Shown here: piece after piece, positions 1 to 5,871 of the stretch
Layout of the letters: every line of letters starts with the position of its first letter
How positions within the stretch are numbered: the first letter of the stretch is position 1
Assembly (NCBI GenBank): GCA_903837025.1
Contig: CAILTC010000148.1
Coordinates: 1 to 6,774, forward strand
Length of the DNA stretch: 6,774 bases
Direction: 5' to 3'
Origin: an uncultured Bacteroidota bacterium
GTDB taxonomy: Bacteria > Bacteroidota > Bacteroidia > Flavobacteriales > Flavobacteriaceae
The notes under the pieces: generated by a model
Seen by the model: only the letters and a program-made list of their open reading frames with translations
What the model was told of the DNA's origin: nothing
Databases searched by the model: none
Translations under genes and position numbers: made by a program

Positions 1-10
1 ATTTTAATTG

Positions 11-40
11 AGAAGCCATTTTTATGGCTTCTTTTTTTTT
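11..40 (+). terminator. Rho-independent terminator of a plus-strand gene upstream of the window
   Basis: A perfect 9-bp stem (11-19 with 24-32, core GAAGCCAT/ATGGCTTC) with a four-T loop runs straight into a T tract ending at 40. The T tract is on the plus strand, so it ends a gene lying left of position 1. Read on the minus strand the hairpin is followed by only a weak T-rich stretch, so it is at best a poor terminator for the epimerase gene that ends at 45. Confidence 0.85.
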
Positions 41-44
41 ACTT

Positions 45-1091
45 TTATCGGACAACAATGATTGTTTTATGTGTGTATTGGTCTCCTTTTTTTAAAACTG
101 CACTAGGAAAATGCTCGTGATTGGGAGCATCAGGAAAGTTTTGCGTTTCAAAACAGATACCACTCAAAGGGTGATAAGCCGCTTTTTCTTTTCCTTTTAT
201 CATATTAAAACTGTTCCCACCTACATAGATATGTACTCCAGGTTGATTGGTAAAAACGGTCATTTTTAGATTATTATTCGCATTAAAAAGAGAAGCCGCA
301 AATTCTTCTTTTTTCCCTAACACAAAAGTATTATCGATTTTAGAGGGTACTTTTTTAGGGGTTAAAAAATCAAATTGAGTATTTTCTATTTCTAAAAACC
401 TACCAGTTGGTATATTCTCATTTGTTGTTTCTACTAACCGATTCGCATTTACAGTTAATTCCTGATTCGCAACATTAGAAGAATGACCATCAAGATTAAA
501 ATAACTGTGATGCGTTAAATTAACAATAGTATCTTGAGTTGAAGTCGCTTTATATTCGACAATTAATTCATTTTCCTCCGATAAAGTATAAGTCAAATTA
601 ACCGTTAAATCCCCAGGGTATTTTGATTCTCCGCTAGGACTAAAATAAGTCAAAGTAATAGAGGGGTTTTCGATATCAGTTCTATTTTTCAAACGCCAAA
701 TTGCTTGACTAAAACCGTTGTTCCCTCCATGAAGCGAATGACCATTATTATTTTTATCAAGAACCGTTGTTGTATCATTTAATACAAAAGTTCCGTTATT
801 AATTCTTCCTGCAAATCTACCTACTGTGGCTCCAAAATAAGGGGCGCTTTTTAACTCAAAAGACTTTAAGTAAGAATCTAATTTATCAAAACCCAAAACT
901 ACATCCACTTTTTTACCATTATTTAATGGTATTTTTAATTCCGTAATTGTAGCACCAAGGTTCATTATTTTTAATTTCATTCCATTTTTATTCATTAATT
1001 GGTATGAGAAAACAGCCTCTCCCTCAGGTATTAAACCAAATGATTTCTCAAAAGGCTTAGTTTTAAATTCAACTACATTTTTTATTTTCAT
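45..1091 (-). CDS. galM: Aldose 1-epimerase (mutarotase), GalM family
   Basis: Interconverts the alpha and beta anomers of aldoses such as galactose or glucose before they enter catabolism. The 348-residue length is normal for the family and the protein spans the whole beta-sandwich fold. Family motifs in order, numbered from the ATG: GRFAGRI (about 91-97), HSLHGG with the substrate-binding His near 121, THHSYFNLDG with the general-acid His near 195, IDNTFVL with the sugar-binding Asp near 253, and CFETQNFPDAPNH with the catalytic Glu near 315. All expected active-site residues are present. There is no signal peptide or lipobox, so it should be cytoplasmic, unlike the lipoprotein mutarotases common in Bacteroidota. 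The ATG at 1091 is preferred; an in-frame TTG at 1106 would add five residues. It is divergent from a GntR-type regulator, which suggests control by that neighbour. The exact sugar is not decidable from the sequence. Confidence 0.93.
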   Translation of the reverse strand: MKIKNVVEFKTKPFEKSFGLIPEGEAVFSYQLMNKNGMKLKIMNLGATITELKIPLNNGKKVDVVLGFDKLDSYLKSFELKSAPYFGATVGRFAGRINNGTFVLNDTTTVLDKNNNGHSLHGGNNGFSQAIWRLKNRTDIENPSITLTYFSPSGESKYPGDLTVNLTYTLSEENELIVEYKATSTQDTIVNLTHHSYFNLDGHSSNVANQELTVNANRLVETTNENIPTGRFLEIENTQFDFLTPKKVPSKIDNTFVLGKKEEFAASLFNANNNLKMTVFTNQPGVHIYVGGNSFNMIKGKEKAAYHPLSGICFETQNFPDAPNHEHFPSAVLKKGDQYTHKTIIVVR

Positions 1092-1117
1092 TAATTTATT
1101 AATCAATAATAGAATTC

Positions 1118-1144
1118 CAAAATTATACTATTATTCCAAATATA
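1118..1144 (-). promoter_or_regulatory. Candidate promoter boxes for the aldose epimerase gene
   Basis: Two matches to the Bacteroidota -7 consensus TAnnTTTG lie on the minus strand: TAATTTTG (1125 to 1118) and TATATTTG (1144 to 1137). The nearer one would give a leader of about 20 nt before the ATG at 1091. Neither has a clear -33 TTTG at the usual spacing. The direct repeat at 1147-1163 falls just upstream of the farther box, where a bound regulator could affect polymerase. This is consensus matching only. Confidence 0.4.
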
Positions 1145-1146
1145 CA

Positions 1147-1163
1147 TACCAGTACCTACCAGT
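1147..1163. promoter_or_regulatory. Direct repeat TACCAGT x2, candidate operator of the GntR regulator
   Basis: TACCAGT occurs at 1147-1153 and again at 1157-1163, separated by ACC, so the copies start 10 bp apart, one helical turn. It sits in the gap between the divergent epimerase and GntR genes, next to the epimerase promoter boxes and about 25 bp before the regulator's start. GntR proteins usually bind near their own gene as dimers, so this is the best operator candidate here. The halves are direct rather than inverted, which is less typical of GntR sites. Confidence 0.4.
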
Positions 1164-1187
1164 TTTTTTATATCTTGCAAAAAATTC

Positions 1188-2192
1188 ATGATTATGAAAA
1201 TAATTTCTATAAAAAATAATTTTGGTATTCCAAAATACAAGCAAATTATCTCCTCAATTGAAAAAGCAATTGAAGAGGAAAAATTAATAAAAGGCGGAAA
1301 ACTCCCTTCAATAAACAAGGTTTGCGCTGCATTTTCTTTGTCCCGAGACACCGTTTTACAGGCGTACGAAGACTTAAAAAAAAGGGGGGTTATTTATGCT
1401 ATTCCCGGTAAAGGATATTACGTAAAAAGCACGGAAACAAAGATAAAACAACGCATTTTTTTACTCTTTGAAGAGTTAAACATCTTTAAGGAAGACCTCT
1501 ATAATTCCTTTTTAGAGAACATAGGAAAAAATGTTCAGGTCGATATTTTCTTTCATCATTTTAACATCCAAGTTTTTAAAAAATTAATAGACGATAATAA
1601 CGGAAACTATACAAAATATGTTATCATGCCTACTAACTTAGCTGATGCTGATATATACATAAAAACCCTACCTGCTAATGAAGTTTACATATTAGATCAA
1701 ACAAATTCAGAACTTAAACCCTACCCTGCTGTTTATCAAAATCATAAAAAAGACATTAATGACGCTTTATTGAAAGGAAAACATAAATTACTAAACTATA
1801 AAAAAATGATTTTGATATTTCCAGGGTACAGAGAACCACTTGGAATGAAGGAAGGTTTTGAAAATTTTTGCAATGATTTTTCCTTTGGAAATGAAATAAT
1901 TACAGAATTCGCCAACCGATATATTCAAGCAGGAGATGTTTTTATAATTCCAAATGACAGGGATTTAGTGAGTGTTATCGAAAAAGCAAAAATTCAAGAT
2001 TTAAAATTAGGCAGGGATTTCGGGATTATATCCTATAACGAAACACCATTAAAAAAAGTAGTCGAAAACGGAATTACAACTATTTCGACAGACTTCCTTG
2101 CAATGGGAAAAATAATGGCCGAAATGATTTTGGGCGGAAAGAAAAAACAAATAGAAAATAAGTGTTCCTTGATTTTACGGAATTCACTTTAA
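1188..2192 (+). CDS. GntR-family transcriptional regulator with LacI-like ligand-binding domain
   Basis: DNA-binding regulator, probably a sugar-responsive repressor. Residues about 10-79 form a GntR winged helix: PKYKQI in the first helix, the GGKLPS turn, the recognition helix SRDTVLQAYEDLKKRG (52-67) and the wing ending PGKGYYV. From about residue 85 to the end the protein reads as a periplasmic-binding-protein/LacI sensor fold; the stretch FGIISYNETPL followed by ITTISTDFLAMGKIMAEMIL is typical of the last part of that fold. The HTH-plus-sensor arrangement and the 334-aa length fit the sugar regulators of this type found in Bacteroidota, and differ from the FadR, HutC and MocR classes. 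The start could be ATG 1188 or ATG 1194; they differ by two residues. The adjacent divergent epimerase suggests a sugar or sugar-acid ligand, but its identity is unknown. Confidence 0.88.
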   Translation: MIMKIISIKNNFGIPKYKQIISSIEKAIEEEKLIKGGKLPSINKVCAAFSLSRDTVLQAYEDLKKRGVIYAIPGKGYYVKSTETKIKQRIFLLFEELNIFKEDLYNSFLENIGKNVQVDIFFHHFNIQVFKKLIDDNNGNYTKYVIMPTNLADADIYIKTLPANEVYILDQTNSELKPYPAVYQNHKKDINDALLKGKHKLLNYKKMILIFPGYREPLGMKEGFENFCNDFSFGNEIITEFANRYIQAGDVFIIPNDRDLVSVIEKAKIQDLKLGRDFGIISYNETPLKKVVENGITTISTDFLAMGKIMAEMILGGKKKQIENKCSLILRNSL

Positions 2193-2394
2193 TATATATT
2201 TTGACAAATTATATACATCATTTTGAAACACTACTATCTATACAAAATCAATATTTTAGAGAACAATCCTAAGGTTTATTACAATATTCGATGACCTATA
2301 TTGGCTTTAATAGCTAATTGACGAATTCGATAGTGATTTAAGTGTCGTTTAATTATACGTTTCTAAAATTGCCTTGAATAGATCAAAAAAAAAA
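2193..2394. other. Intergenic stretch without a convincing gene
   Basis: This AT-rich gap lies between the GntR stop and a terminator and ends in a run of 16 A (2385-2400). I found no RNA gene, no start codon with a usable frame and no terminal inverted repeats. On the minus strand two short stop-bounded frames look mildly protein-like: 2349-2384 (11 codons, starting DLFKAILE) and 2279-2362 (27 codons, no ATG, ending NIGHRIL). They overlap in different frames, so they could be debris of a lost gene or insertion element, or chance. Confidence 0.35.
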
Positions 2395-2434
2395 AAAAAA
2401 CGGTAAAGATCTTAAAAAGAGTTTACCGTTTTTT
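2395..2434. terminator. Bidirectional Rho-independent terminator between convergent genes
   Basis: A 13-bp perfect stem pairs AAAAAACGGTAAA (2395-2407) with TTTACCGTTTTTT (2422-2434) around a 14-nt loop. On the plus strand it ends in six T and would terminate the GntR gene, though about 200 bp after its stop. On the minus strand it is followed by a long T run (complement of the 16 A at 2385-2400) and would terminate the 127-aa gene that stops at 2485. Its position between convergent genes fits a shared terminator. Confidence 0.9.
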
Positions 2435-2484
2435 AAACTATAAATCAACCTTGCTAATTTTAGTTTTAAAATTAATAGCAGAAA

Positions 2485-2868
2485 CTAATGAATTTGAATT
2501 CCATTTTCTTCAAGGATTTCAGAAAGATAAACACTTTGATTTGGATCGTATTTCTCTATTCCACTTTCATACCATTTTGCAATCACATTGAGCTGAAAAA
2601 AAGTATACCCTTCATTATCTATACCCAATCCAAGCATTCCTGCTAAAAGAAAATCTTCCAAAACTTTAATAGTAACAATACGTTGAGGAATTCCTTCAAG
2701 AACATGGCCATTCATTCTTTCGTATTCAGCTCTTCCCGAATTAAATCCAGAATTGAATGCCTCACTTTTTTCTTTACAATTAACTTTAATAAAAGGATTA
2801 GAACCATTTGAATATCCTTCTAAATAATCTTGTCGATAAGTGGTGTCAAATATATTTTTTGTGTTCAT
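2485..2868 (-). CDS. Hypothetical protein, 127 aa, soluble
   Basis: I do not recognise a family. The protein has no signal peptide or transmembrane segment and should be cytoplasmic. The N-terminal half holds a small-residue/aromatic pattern, EAFNSGFNSGRAEYERMNG (about 36-54), preceded by YLEGYSNGSNP (about 15-25); the repeated GY/GF-x-x-G spacing suggests a short helical motif. The C-terminal half has a hydrophobic stretch, LEDFLLAGMLGLGI (about 70-83), then a mixed segment rich in Asn, Glu and Tyr. Support for a real gene: a clean ATG at 2868, a full-length frame with sensible composition, a TAGGTTTG promoter-like box 29 bp upstream and a strong terminator just after the stop. It appears monocistronic: its upstream neighbour, the TrmH gene, is on the same strand but 131 bp away. 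Function cannot be inferred from these neighbours. Confidence 0.72.
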   Translation of the reverse strand: MNTKNIFDTTYRQDYLEGYSNGSNPFIKVNCKEKSEAFNSGFNSGRAEYERMNGHVLEGIPQRIVTIKVLEDFLLAGMLGLGIDNEGYTFFQLNVIAKWYESGIEKYDPNQSVYLSEILEENGIQIH

Positions 2869-2896
2869 ATAAAGAGGCTGTTTTAAAATTTCATTT

Positions 2897-2928
2897 CAAA
2901 CCTATTGACTATTTTTAACTTAAAATAG
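2897..2928 (-). promoter_or_regulatory. Candidate promoter with adjoining inverted repeat for the 127-aa gene
   Basis: On the minus strand TAGGTTTG (2904 to 2897) matches TAnnTTTG exactly and would give a leader of about 20 nt before the ATG at 2868. Immediately upstream lies a 7-bp perfect inverted repeat, CTATTTT (2909-2915) and AAAATAG (2922-2928) with a 6-nt spacer, covering the region between the -7 and -33 positions. No clear -33 TTTG is seen. The repeat could be an operator or only reflect AT richness. Confidence 0.4.
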
Positions 2929-2944
2929 AAAAATCGTTGAAAGG

Positions 2945-2982
2945 AAAAAAAAATCTTTAAATTACAAAGGCAGCACCGTTTG
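2945..2982 (-). terminator. Weak candidate terminator after the TrmH gene
   Basis: On the minus strand, about 20 bp after the methyltransferase stop, CAAA and TTTG (2982 to 2965) can pair around a short GG/CC inner stem with one mismatch. A nine-T run (complement of 2945-2953) follows about 11 nt later. The stem is short and imperfect and its distance to the T run is larger than usual, so this is a tentative call. Confidence 0.25.
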
Positions 2983-2999
2983 TCGATAAAAAAGAGTTA

Positions 3000-3662
3000 T
3001 CAAATAGACTTTTCGCTATAATACCTATCTTCTATTCTCTTAATGTCCTTGATCGAATTCTTAGCCCAAGCCAATCTTTTGACCAAGATTTCCTCTTCAG
3101 ACAAATGCCAATCTATCGAAGAATTACGCAATCTATTGGTTAGATTTTGAATGATTATCGCCGCCGAAACCGAAATATTCAAACTTTCGGTAAAACCAAC
3201 CATTGGTATTTTAAGAAATCCATCTGCTTTTTGCAAGATTTCATCCGAAAGTCCGTCTCGTTCTGTACCAAAAAATAAAGCACTGGGTTTCGAAATATCA
3301 AAATCATCCATCAAGCAATCCTTCTCGTGTGGCGTTGTGGCAATAATTTGGTAGCCTTTATTTTTCAATGTTTCAACACAATTCGAAACACTGTCAAATG
3401 CATTAATATCGACCCATTTCTGCGCACCCATCGCAATTTCCTTATCGATGCTTTTACCATAACGCTGCTCGATAACATTCAATTCCTGTATCCCAAAAAC
3501 CTCACAACTGCGCATCACCGCACTAGCATTGTGCATCTGAAAAATATCTTCAACAGCAATCGTAAAATGATTGGTTCTATTTTCAAGTACTTTCAAAAAC
3601 TTATTTTTTCTGTTTTCGGTAAGGATATTTTCAAGAAAAGCTAAATAATCTAAATCAATCAT
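3000..3662 (-). CDS. trmH: TrmH/SpoU-family tRNA (guanosine-2'-O)-methyltransferase
   Basis: S-adenosylmethionine-dependent 2'-O-ribose methyltransferase of the SPOUT (trefoil-knot) superfamily, acting on tRNA in the cytoplasm. Closest family match by eye is TrmH, which makes Gm18 in the D-loop. Numbered from the chosen ATG: motif 1, MHNASAVMRSCEVFGI, has the conserved Asn45 and catalytic Arg51; motif 2, LFFGTERDGLS, spans about 129-138; motif 3, IPMVGFTESLNISVSAA, spans about 152-168 and forms the knot with the cofactor site. The C-terminal extension ending near KRIEDRYYSEKSI fits TrmH rather than the rRNA enzyme RlmB, and there is no RlmB-type N-terminal ribosome-binding domain. The 220-aa length is typical. 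ATG 3662 is chosen because the frame upstream of it (to 3785) overlaps the divergent sirtuin gene and adds sequence unlike the family. Some relatives modify other tRNA sites, so the target position is inferred. Confidence 0.88.
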   Translation of the reverse strand: MIDLDYLAFLENILTENRKNKFLKVLENRTNHFTIAVEDIFQMHNASAVMRSCEVFGIQELNVIEQRYGKSIDKEIAMGAQKWVDINAFDSVSNCVETLKNKGYQIIATTPHEKDCLMDDFDISKPSALFFGTERDGLSDEILQKADGFLKIPMVGFTESLNISVSAAIIIQNLTNRLRNSSIDWHLSEEEILVKRLAWAKNSIKDIKRIEDRYYSEKSI

Positions 3663-3675
3663 TTTTAAAAAATTA

Positions 3676-3708
3676 TTTGCCAAAAATACTAAATAAAGAG
3701 TAGTTTTA
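3676..3708. promoter_or_regulatory. Overlapping divergent promoters of trmH and the sirtuin gene
   Basis: In the 67-bp divergent gap the plus strand has TTTG at 3676-3679 and, after 21 bp, TAGTTTTA at 3701-3708, a one-mismatch copy of the Bacteroidota -33/-7 pair, suitable for the sirtuin gene at 3730. The minus strand has TATTTTTG (3688 to 3681), an exact TAnnTTTG, suitable for trmH at 3662. The two interleave, so polymerases at one would block the other. This rests on consensus matching only. Confidence 0.45.
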
Positions 3709-3729
3709 TAAACTAATGATTTTATTACA

Positions 3730-4422
3730 ATGAAAAAGAAACTCGTCATATTAACAGGTGCTGGAATTAGTGCCGAAAGCGGCATTAAAACCTTTCGCGA
3801 TGCCGGAGGACTTTGGGAAGGACAAAGCGTTATGGACGTAGCGACACCCGAAGGCTGGCATAAAAACCCAAAATTAGTTCTTGATTTTTACAATCAAAGA
3901 CGCCAACAGTTACACGAAGTACAACCTAATTTGGGACATAAAACCTTAGCCGAATTAGAAAATGATTTCGAGGTTTTCATCATCACCCAAAACGTAGATA
4001 ATTTACACGAAAAGGCAGGAAGTTCGAATGTATTGCATCTTCATGGTGAATTATTAAAAGTTCGAAGTTCCTTAAACACCAATTACATTTTGGATTGGGA
4101 AAAAGATTTGAATTTTGGAGATTTAGATAACAACGGAAATCAATTACGTCCGCATATCGTTTGGTTTGGTGAGGAAGTTCCCGTCTTAGAAGAAGCTATA
4201 GAAATCACTCAAATAGCTGATATTTTAGTAGTTATAGGAACGTCATTGCAAGTTTATCCTGCGGCAGGATTAATTGAATTTGCAAATCCAGAAATCCCCG
4301 TTTTCTATATTGATCCAAAACCTGCTAAAATTCCAAATTTAAGAAATCCATTAGAAATTATTCCAATGAATGCCACCCAAGGAGTTTTAGTTTTGAAACA
4401 AATGTTATCCAATTTAATATAA
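3730..4422 (+). CDS. cobB: Sir2-family NAD-dependent protein deacylase, class III (CobB/SIRT5-like), without zinc cysteines
   Basis: Removes acyl groups from lysines using NAD+, releasing nicotinamide and O-acyl-ADP-ribose; cytoplasmic. Motifs in order: TGAGISAESGIKTFR (9-23, NAD-binding Rossmann start), FYNQRR (53-58) with Tyr54 and Arg57 matching the Tyr-x-x-Arg pair that recognises succinyl and malonyl lysine in SIRT5 and E. coli CobB, TQNVDNLHEKAG (86-97), the catalytic His105 in LHLHGE, RPHIVWFGE (140-148) and VIGTSLQVYPAAGL (168-181). The 230-aa length fits. The odd point is that the protein has no cysteine at all: where CobB has its two zinc-binding Cys pairs (about 113-137) this protein has Ser, Asn and Asp. 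The catalytic core is intact, so activity is expected with a zinc-free small domain. It is divergent from trmH and 45 to 72 bp ahead of purB, so co-transcription with purB is possible. Confidence 0.93.
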   Translation: MKKKLVILTGAGISAESGIKTFRDAGGLWEGQSVMDVATPEGWHKNPKLVLDFYNQRRQQLHEVQPNLGHKTLAELENDFEVFIITQNVDNLHEKAGSSNVLHLHGELLKVRSSLNTNYILDWEKDLNFGDLDNNGNQLRPHIVWFGEEVPVLEEAIEITQIADILVVIGTSLQVYPAAGLIEFANPEIPVFYIDPKPAKIPNLRNPLEIIPMNATQGVLVLKQMLSNLI

Positions 4423-4462
4423 AAAACAGAACGCATAACGCCAAATAATGAACTCGATTCCT

Positions 4463-4483
4463 TATTTTTGCGCTTCAAAAATA
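4463..4483 (+). promoter_or_regulatory. purB promoter box inside a perfect inverted repeat
   Basis: TATTTTTG at 4463-4470 matches TAnnTTTG and would start transcription about 20 nt before the purB ATG at 4495. It forms one arm of a perfect 8-bp inverted repeat with CAAAAATA at 4476-4483, spacer CGCTT. The second arm would fall at or just after the start site. It could be a regulator site, a leader hairpin or chance. A clear -33 TTTG is not visible. Confidence 0.45.
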
Positions 4484-4494
4484 ATACAATAACA

Positions 4495-5841
4495 ATGACG
4501 ACATTAAATGAATTAAACGCAGTATCACCAATCGACGGAAGATACAGAAGTAAAACAAGTTCACTTTCAAAATTTTTCTCCGAAGAAGCTTTAATCAAAT
4601 ACCGTGTATTGGTAGAAATTGAATATTTTATTGCACTTTGCGAAATTCCATTACCTCAACTAAAAGACGTAAACCCAAATCTATTTGAAAGTTTACGCGA
4701 TATTTATAAAAACTTTTCTACCGAAGATGCTCTTTGGATAAAAGAAACCGAAAAAGTAACCAACCACGACGTGAAAGCTGTGGAATATTTCATCAAAGAT
4801 GCTTTCGAAAAACTAGGATTATCTCAATATAAAGAATTCATCCACTTTGGTTTAACCTCACAGGATATCAATAATACTGCGATTCCTCTTTCGACAAAAG
4901 AAGCATTCGAGAAAGTATATATGCCATCGTTAATCACTTTGACATCTAAATTAAAAGATTTAAGCATAGAATGGGCAGCTATACCAATGCTTGCAAGAAC
5001 ACACGGACAACCAGCTTCGCCAACACGTTTGGGTAAAGAAATTGGTGTTTTTGTAGAACGACTAGAAGAGCAAATGCGTTTGTTATTCAACATCCCGTTT
5101 GCAGCAAAATTTGGTGGTGCCACCGGAAATTATAACGCGCATCACGTAGCGTATCCACAAATTGACTGGAGAAAATTTGGCGGTACTTTTGTAGAAGAAA
5201 ACCTTGGTTTACACCACTCCTTCCCTACTACACAAATTGAACATTACGATCATTTCGCAGCCTTTTTTGATGCGTTAAAAAGAATAAACACCATCATAAT
5301 CGACTTAGACCGAGACATCTGGACGTATGTTTCGATGGAATATTTCAAACAAAAAATCAAAGCGGGAGAAATTGGTTCTTCGGCTATGCCACACAAAGTA
5401 AACCCAATCGATTTTGAAAACTCGGAAGGAAATCTAGGAATGGCAAATGCTATTTTCGAACATCTTTCGGCTAAATTACCTTTATCAAGATTGCAACGCG
5501 ACTTGACAGATAGTACAGTTTTGAGAAATATTGGCGTTCCTATGGGCCATACTTTAATCGCATTTGAAGCTACTTTAAAAGGATTGAACAAACTGCTTTT
5601 GAATGAGCCAAAATTCCATGAAGATCTAGAGAAAAACTGGGCAGTTGTAGCCGAAGCGATTCAAACGATTTTGCGTCGTGAAGCCTATCCAAATCCTTAT
5701 GAAGCCTTAAAAGGATTAACAAGAACGAACGAAGCAATTGACAAAAAAGCAATTCATAATTTCATTGCAACGCTTGATGTTTCAGCTGAAATAAAAGCCG
5801 AATTAATGCAAATTACACCGAGTAATTTCATCGGAATTTAA
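4495..5841 (+). CDS. purB: Adenylosuccinate lyase
   Basis: Catalyses two fumarate-releasing steps of purine synthesis: SAICAR to AICAR, and adenylosuccinate to AMP. It acts in the cytoplasm, as a homotetramer in the family. It belongs to the aspartase/fumarase superfamily. Visible landmarks: N-terminal NAVSPIDGRYR substrate-binding segment, TNHDVKAVEYF, HFGLTSQDINNTA (first conserved region with Thr/Ser-Gln-Asp), ARTHGQPASPTRLGKE with the general-acid His, and the superfamily signature GSSAMPHKVNPIDFENSEGN with the flexible-loop catalytic Ser. The 448-residue length and this motif set match the long E. coli-like PurB subgroup. ATG 4495 is chosen because homologues begin close to MTTLNELNAVSPIDGRY; the in-frame TTG at 4468 lies inside the promoter box. 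The gene is preceded by the sirtuin gene on the same strand and followed within 30 bp by a lipoprotein gene. Confidence 0.96.
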   Translation: MTTLNELNAVSPIDGRYRSKTSSLSKFFSEEALIKYRVLVEIEYFIALCEIPLPQLKDVNPNLFESLRDIYKNFSTEDALWIKETEKVTNHDVKAVEYFIKDAFEKLGLSQYKEFIHFGLTSQDINNTAIPLSTKEAFEKVYMPSLITLTSKLKDLSIEWAAIPMLARTHGQPASPTRLGKEIGVFVERLEEQMRLLFNIPFAAKFGGATGNYNAHHVAYPQIDWRKFGGTFVEENLGLHHSFPTTQIEHYDHFAAFFDALKRINTIIIDLDRDIWTYVSMEYFKQKIKAGEIGSSAMPHKVNPIDFENSEGNLGMANAIFEHLSAKLPLSRLQRDLTDSTVLRNIGVPMGHTLIAFEATLKGLNKLLLNEPKFHEDLEKNWAVVAEAIQTILRREAYPNPYEALKGLTRTNEAIDKKAIHNFIATLDVSAEIKAELMQITPSNFIGI

Positions 5842-5871
5842 TAAATAATGCTCGAAAGGCTCAAAGTAATT

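Noticed and set aside
1103..1351. Minus-strand frame of about 82 codons overlapping the start of the GntR gene
   Set aside because: It lies antisense to the conserved winged-helix region, is hydrophobic low-complexity sequence, and covers the divergent promoters; it is a shadow.
2385..2434. A-run plus inverted repeat considered as the end of a mobile element
   Set aside because: The stem-loop with T tracts on both strands between convergent genes is fully explained as a bidirectional terminator; no target duplication or transposase is present.
3151..3644. Two plus-strand frames antisense to trmH
   Set aside because: They are complementary to conserved SPOUT motifs, have no family resemblance and no promoter.
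3663..3785. A 41-residue N-terminal extension of the TrmH protein (in-frame start at 3785)
   Set aside because: It overlaps the start of the divergent sirtuin gene, runs through the promoter region and is not part of the TrmH family; ATG 3662 gives the normal start.
4305..4598. Minus-strand frame spanning the sirtuin end and purB start
   Set aside because: It is antisense to two well-supported genes and to the purB promoter and has no recognisable domain.
4824..5752. Three minus-strand frames within purB
   Set aside because: The purB reading frame is intact and strongly conserved over this whole stretch; the opposite frames are by-products of its codon use.
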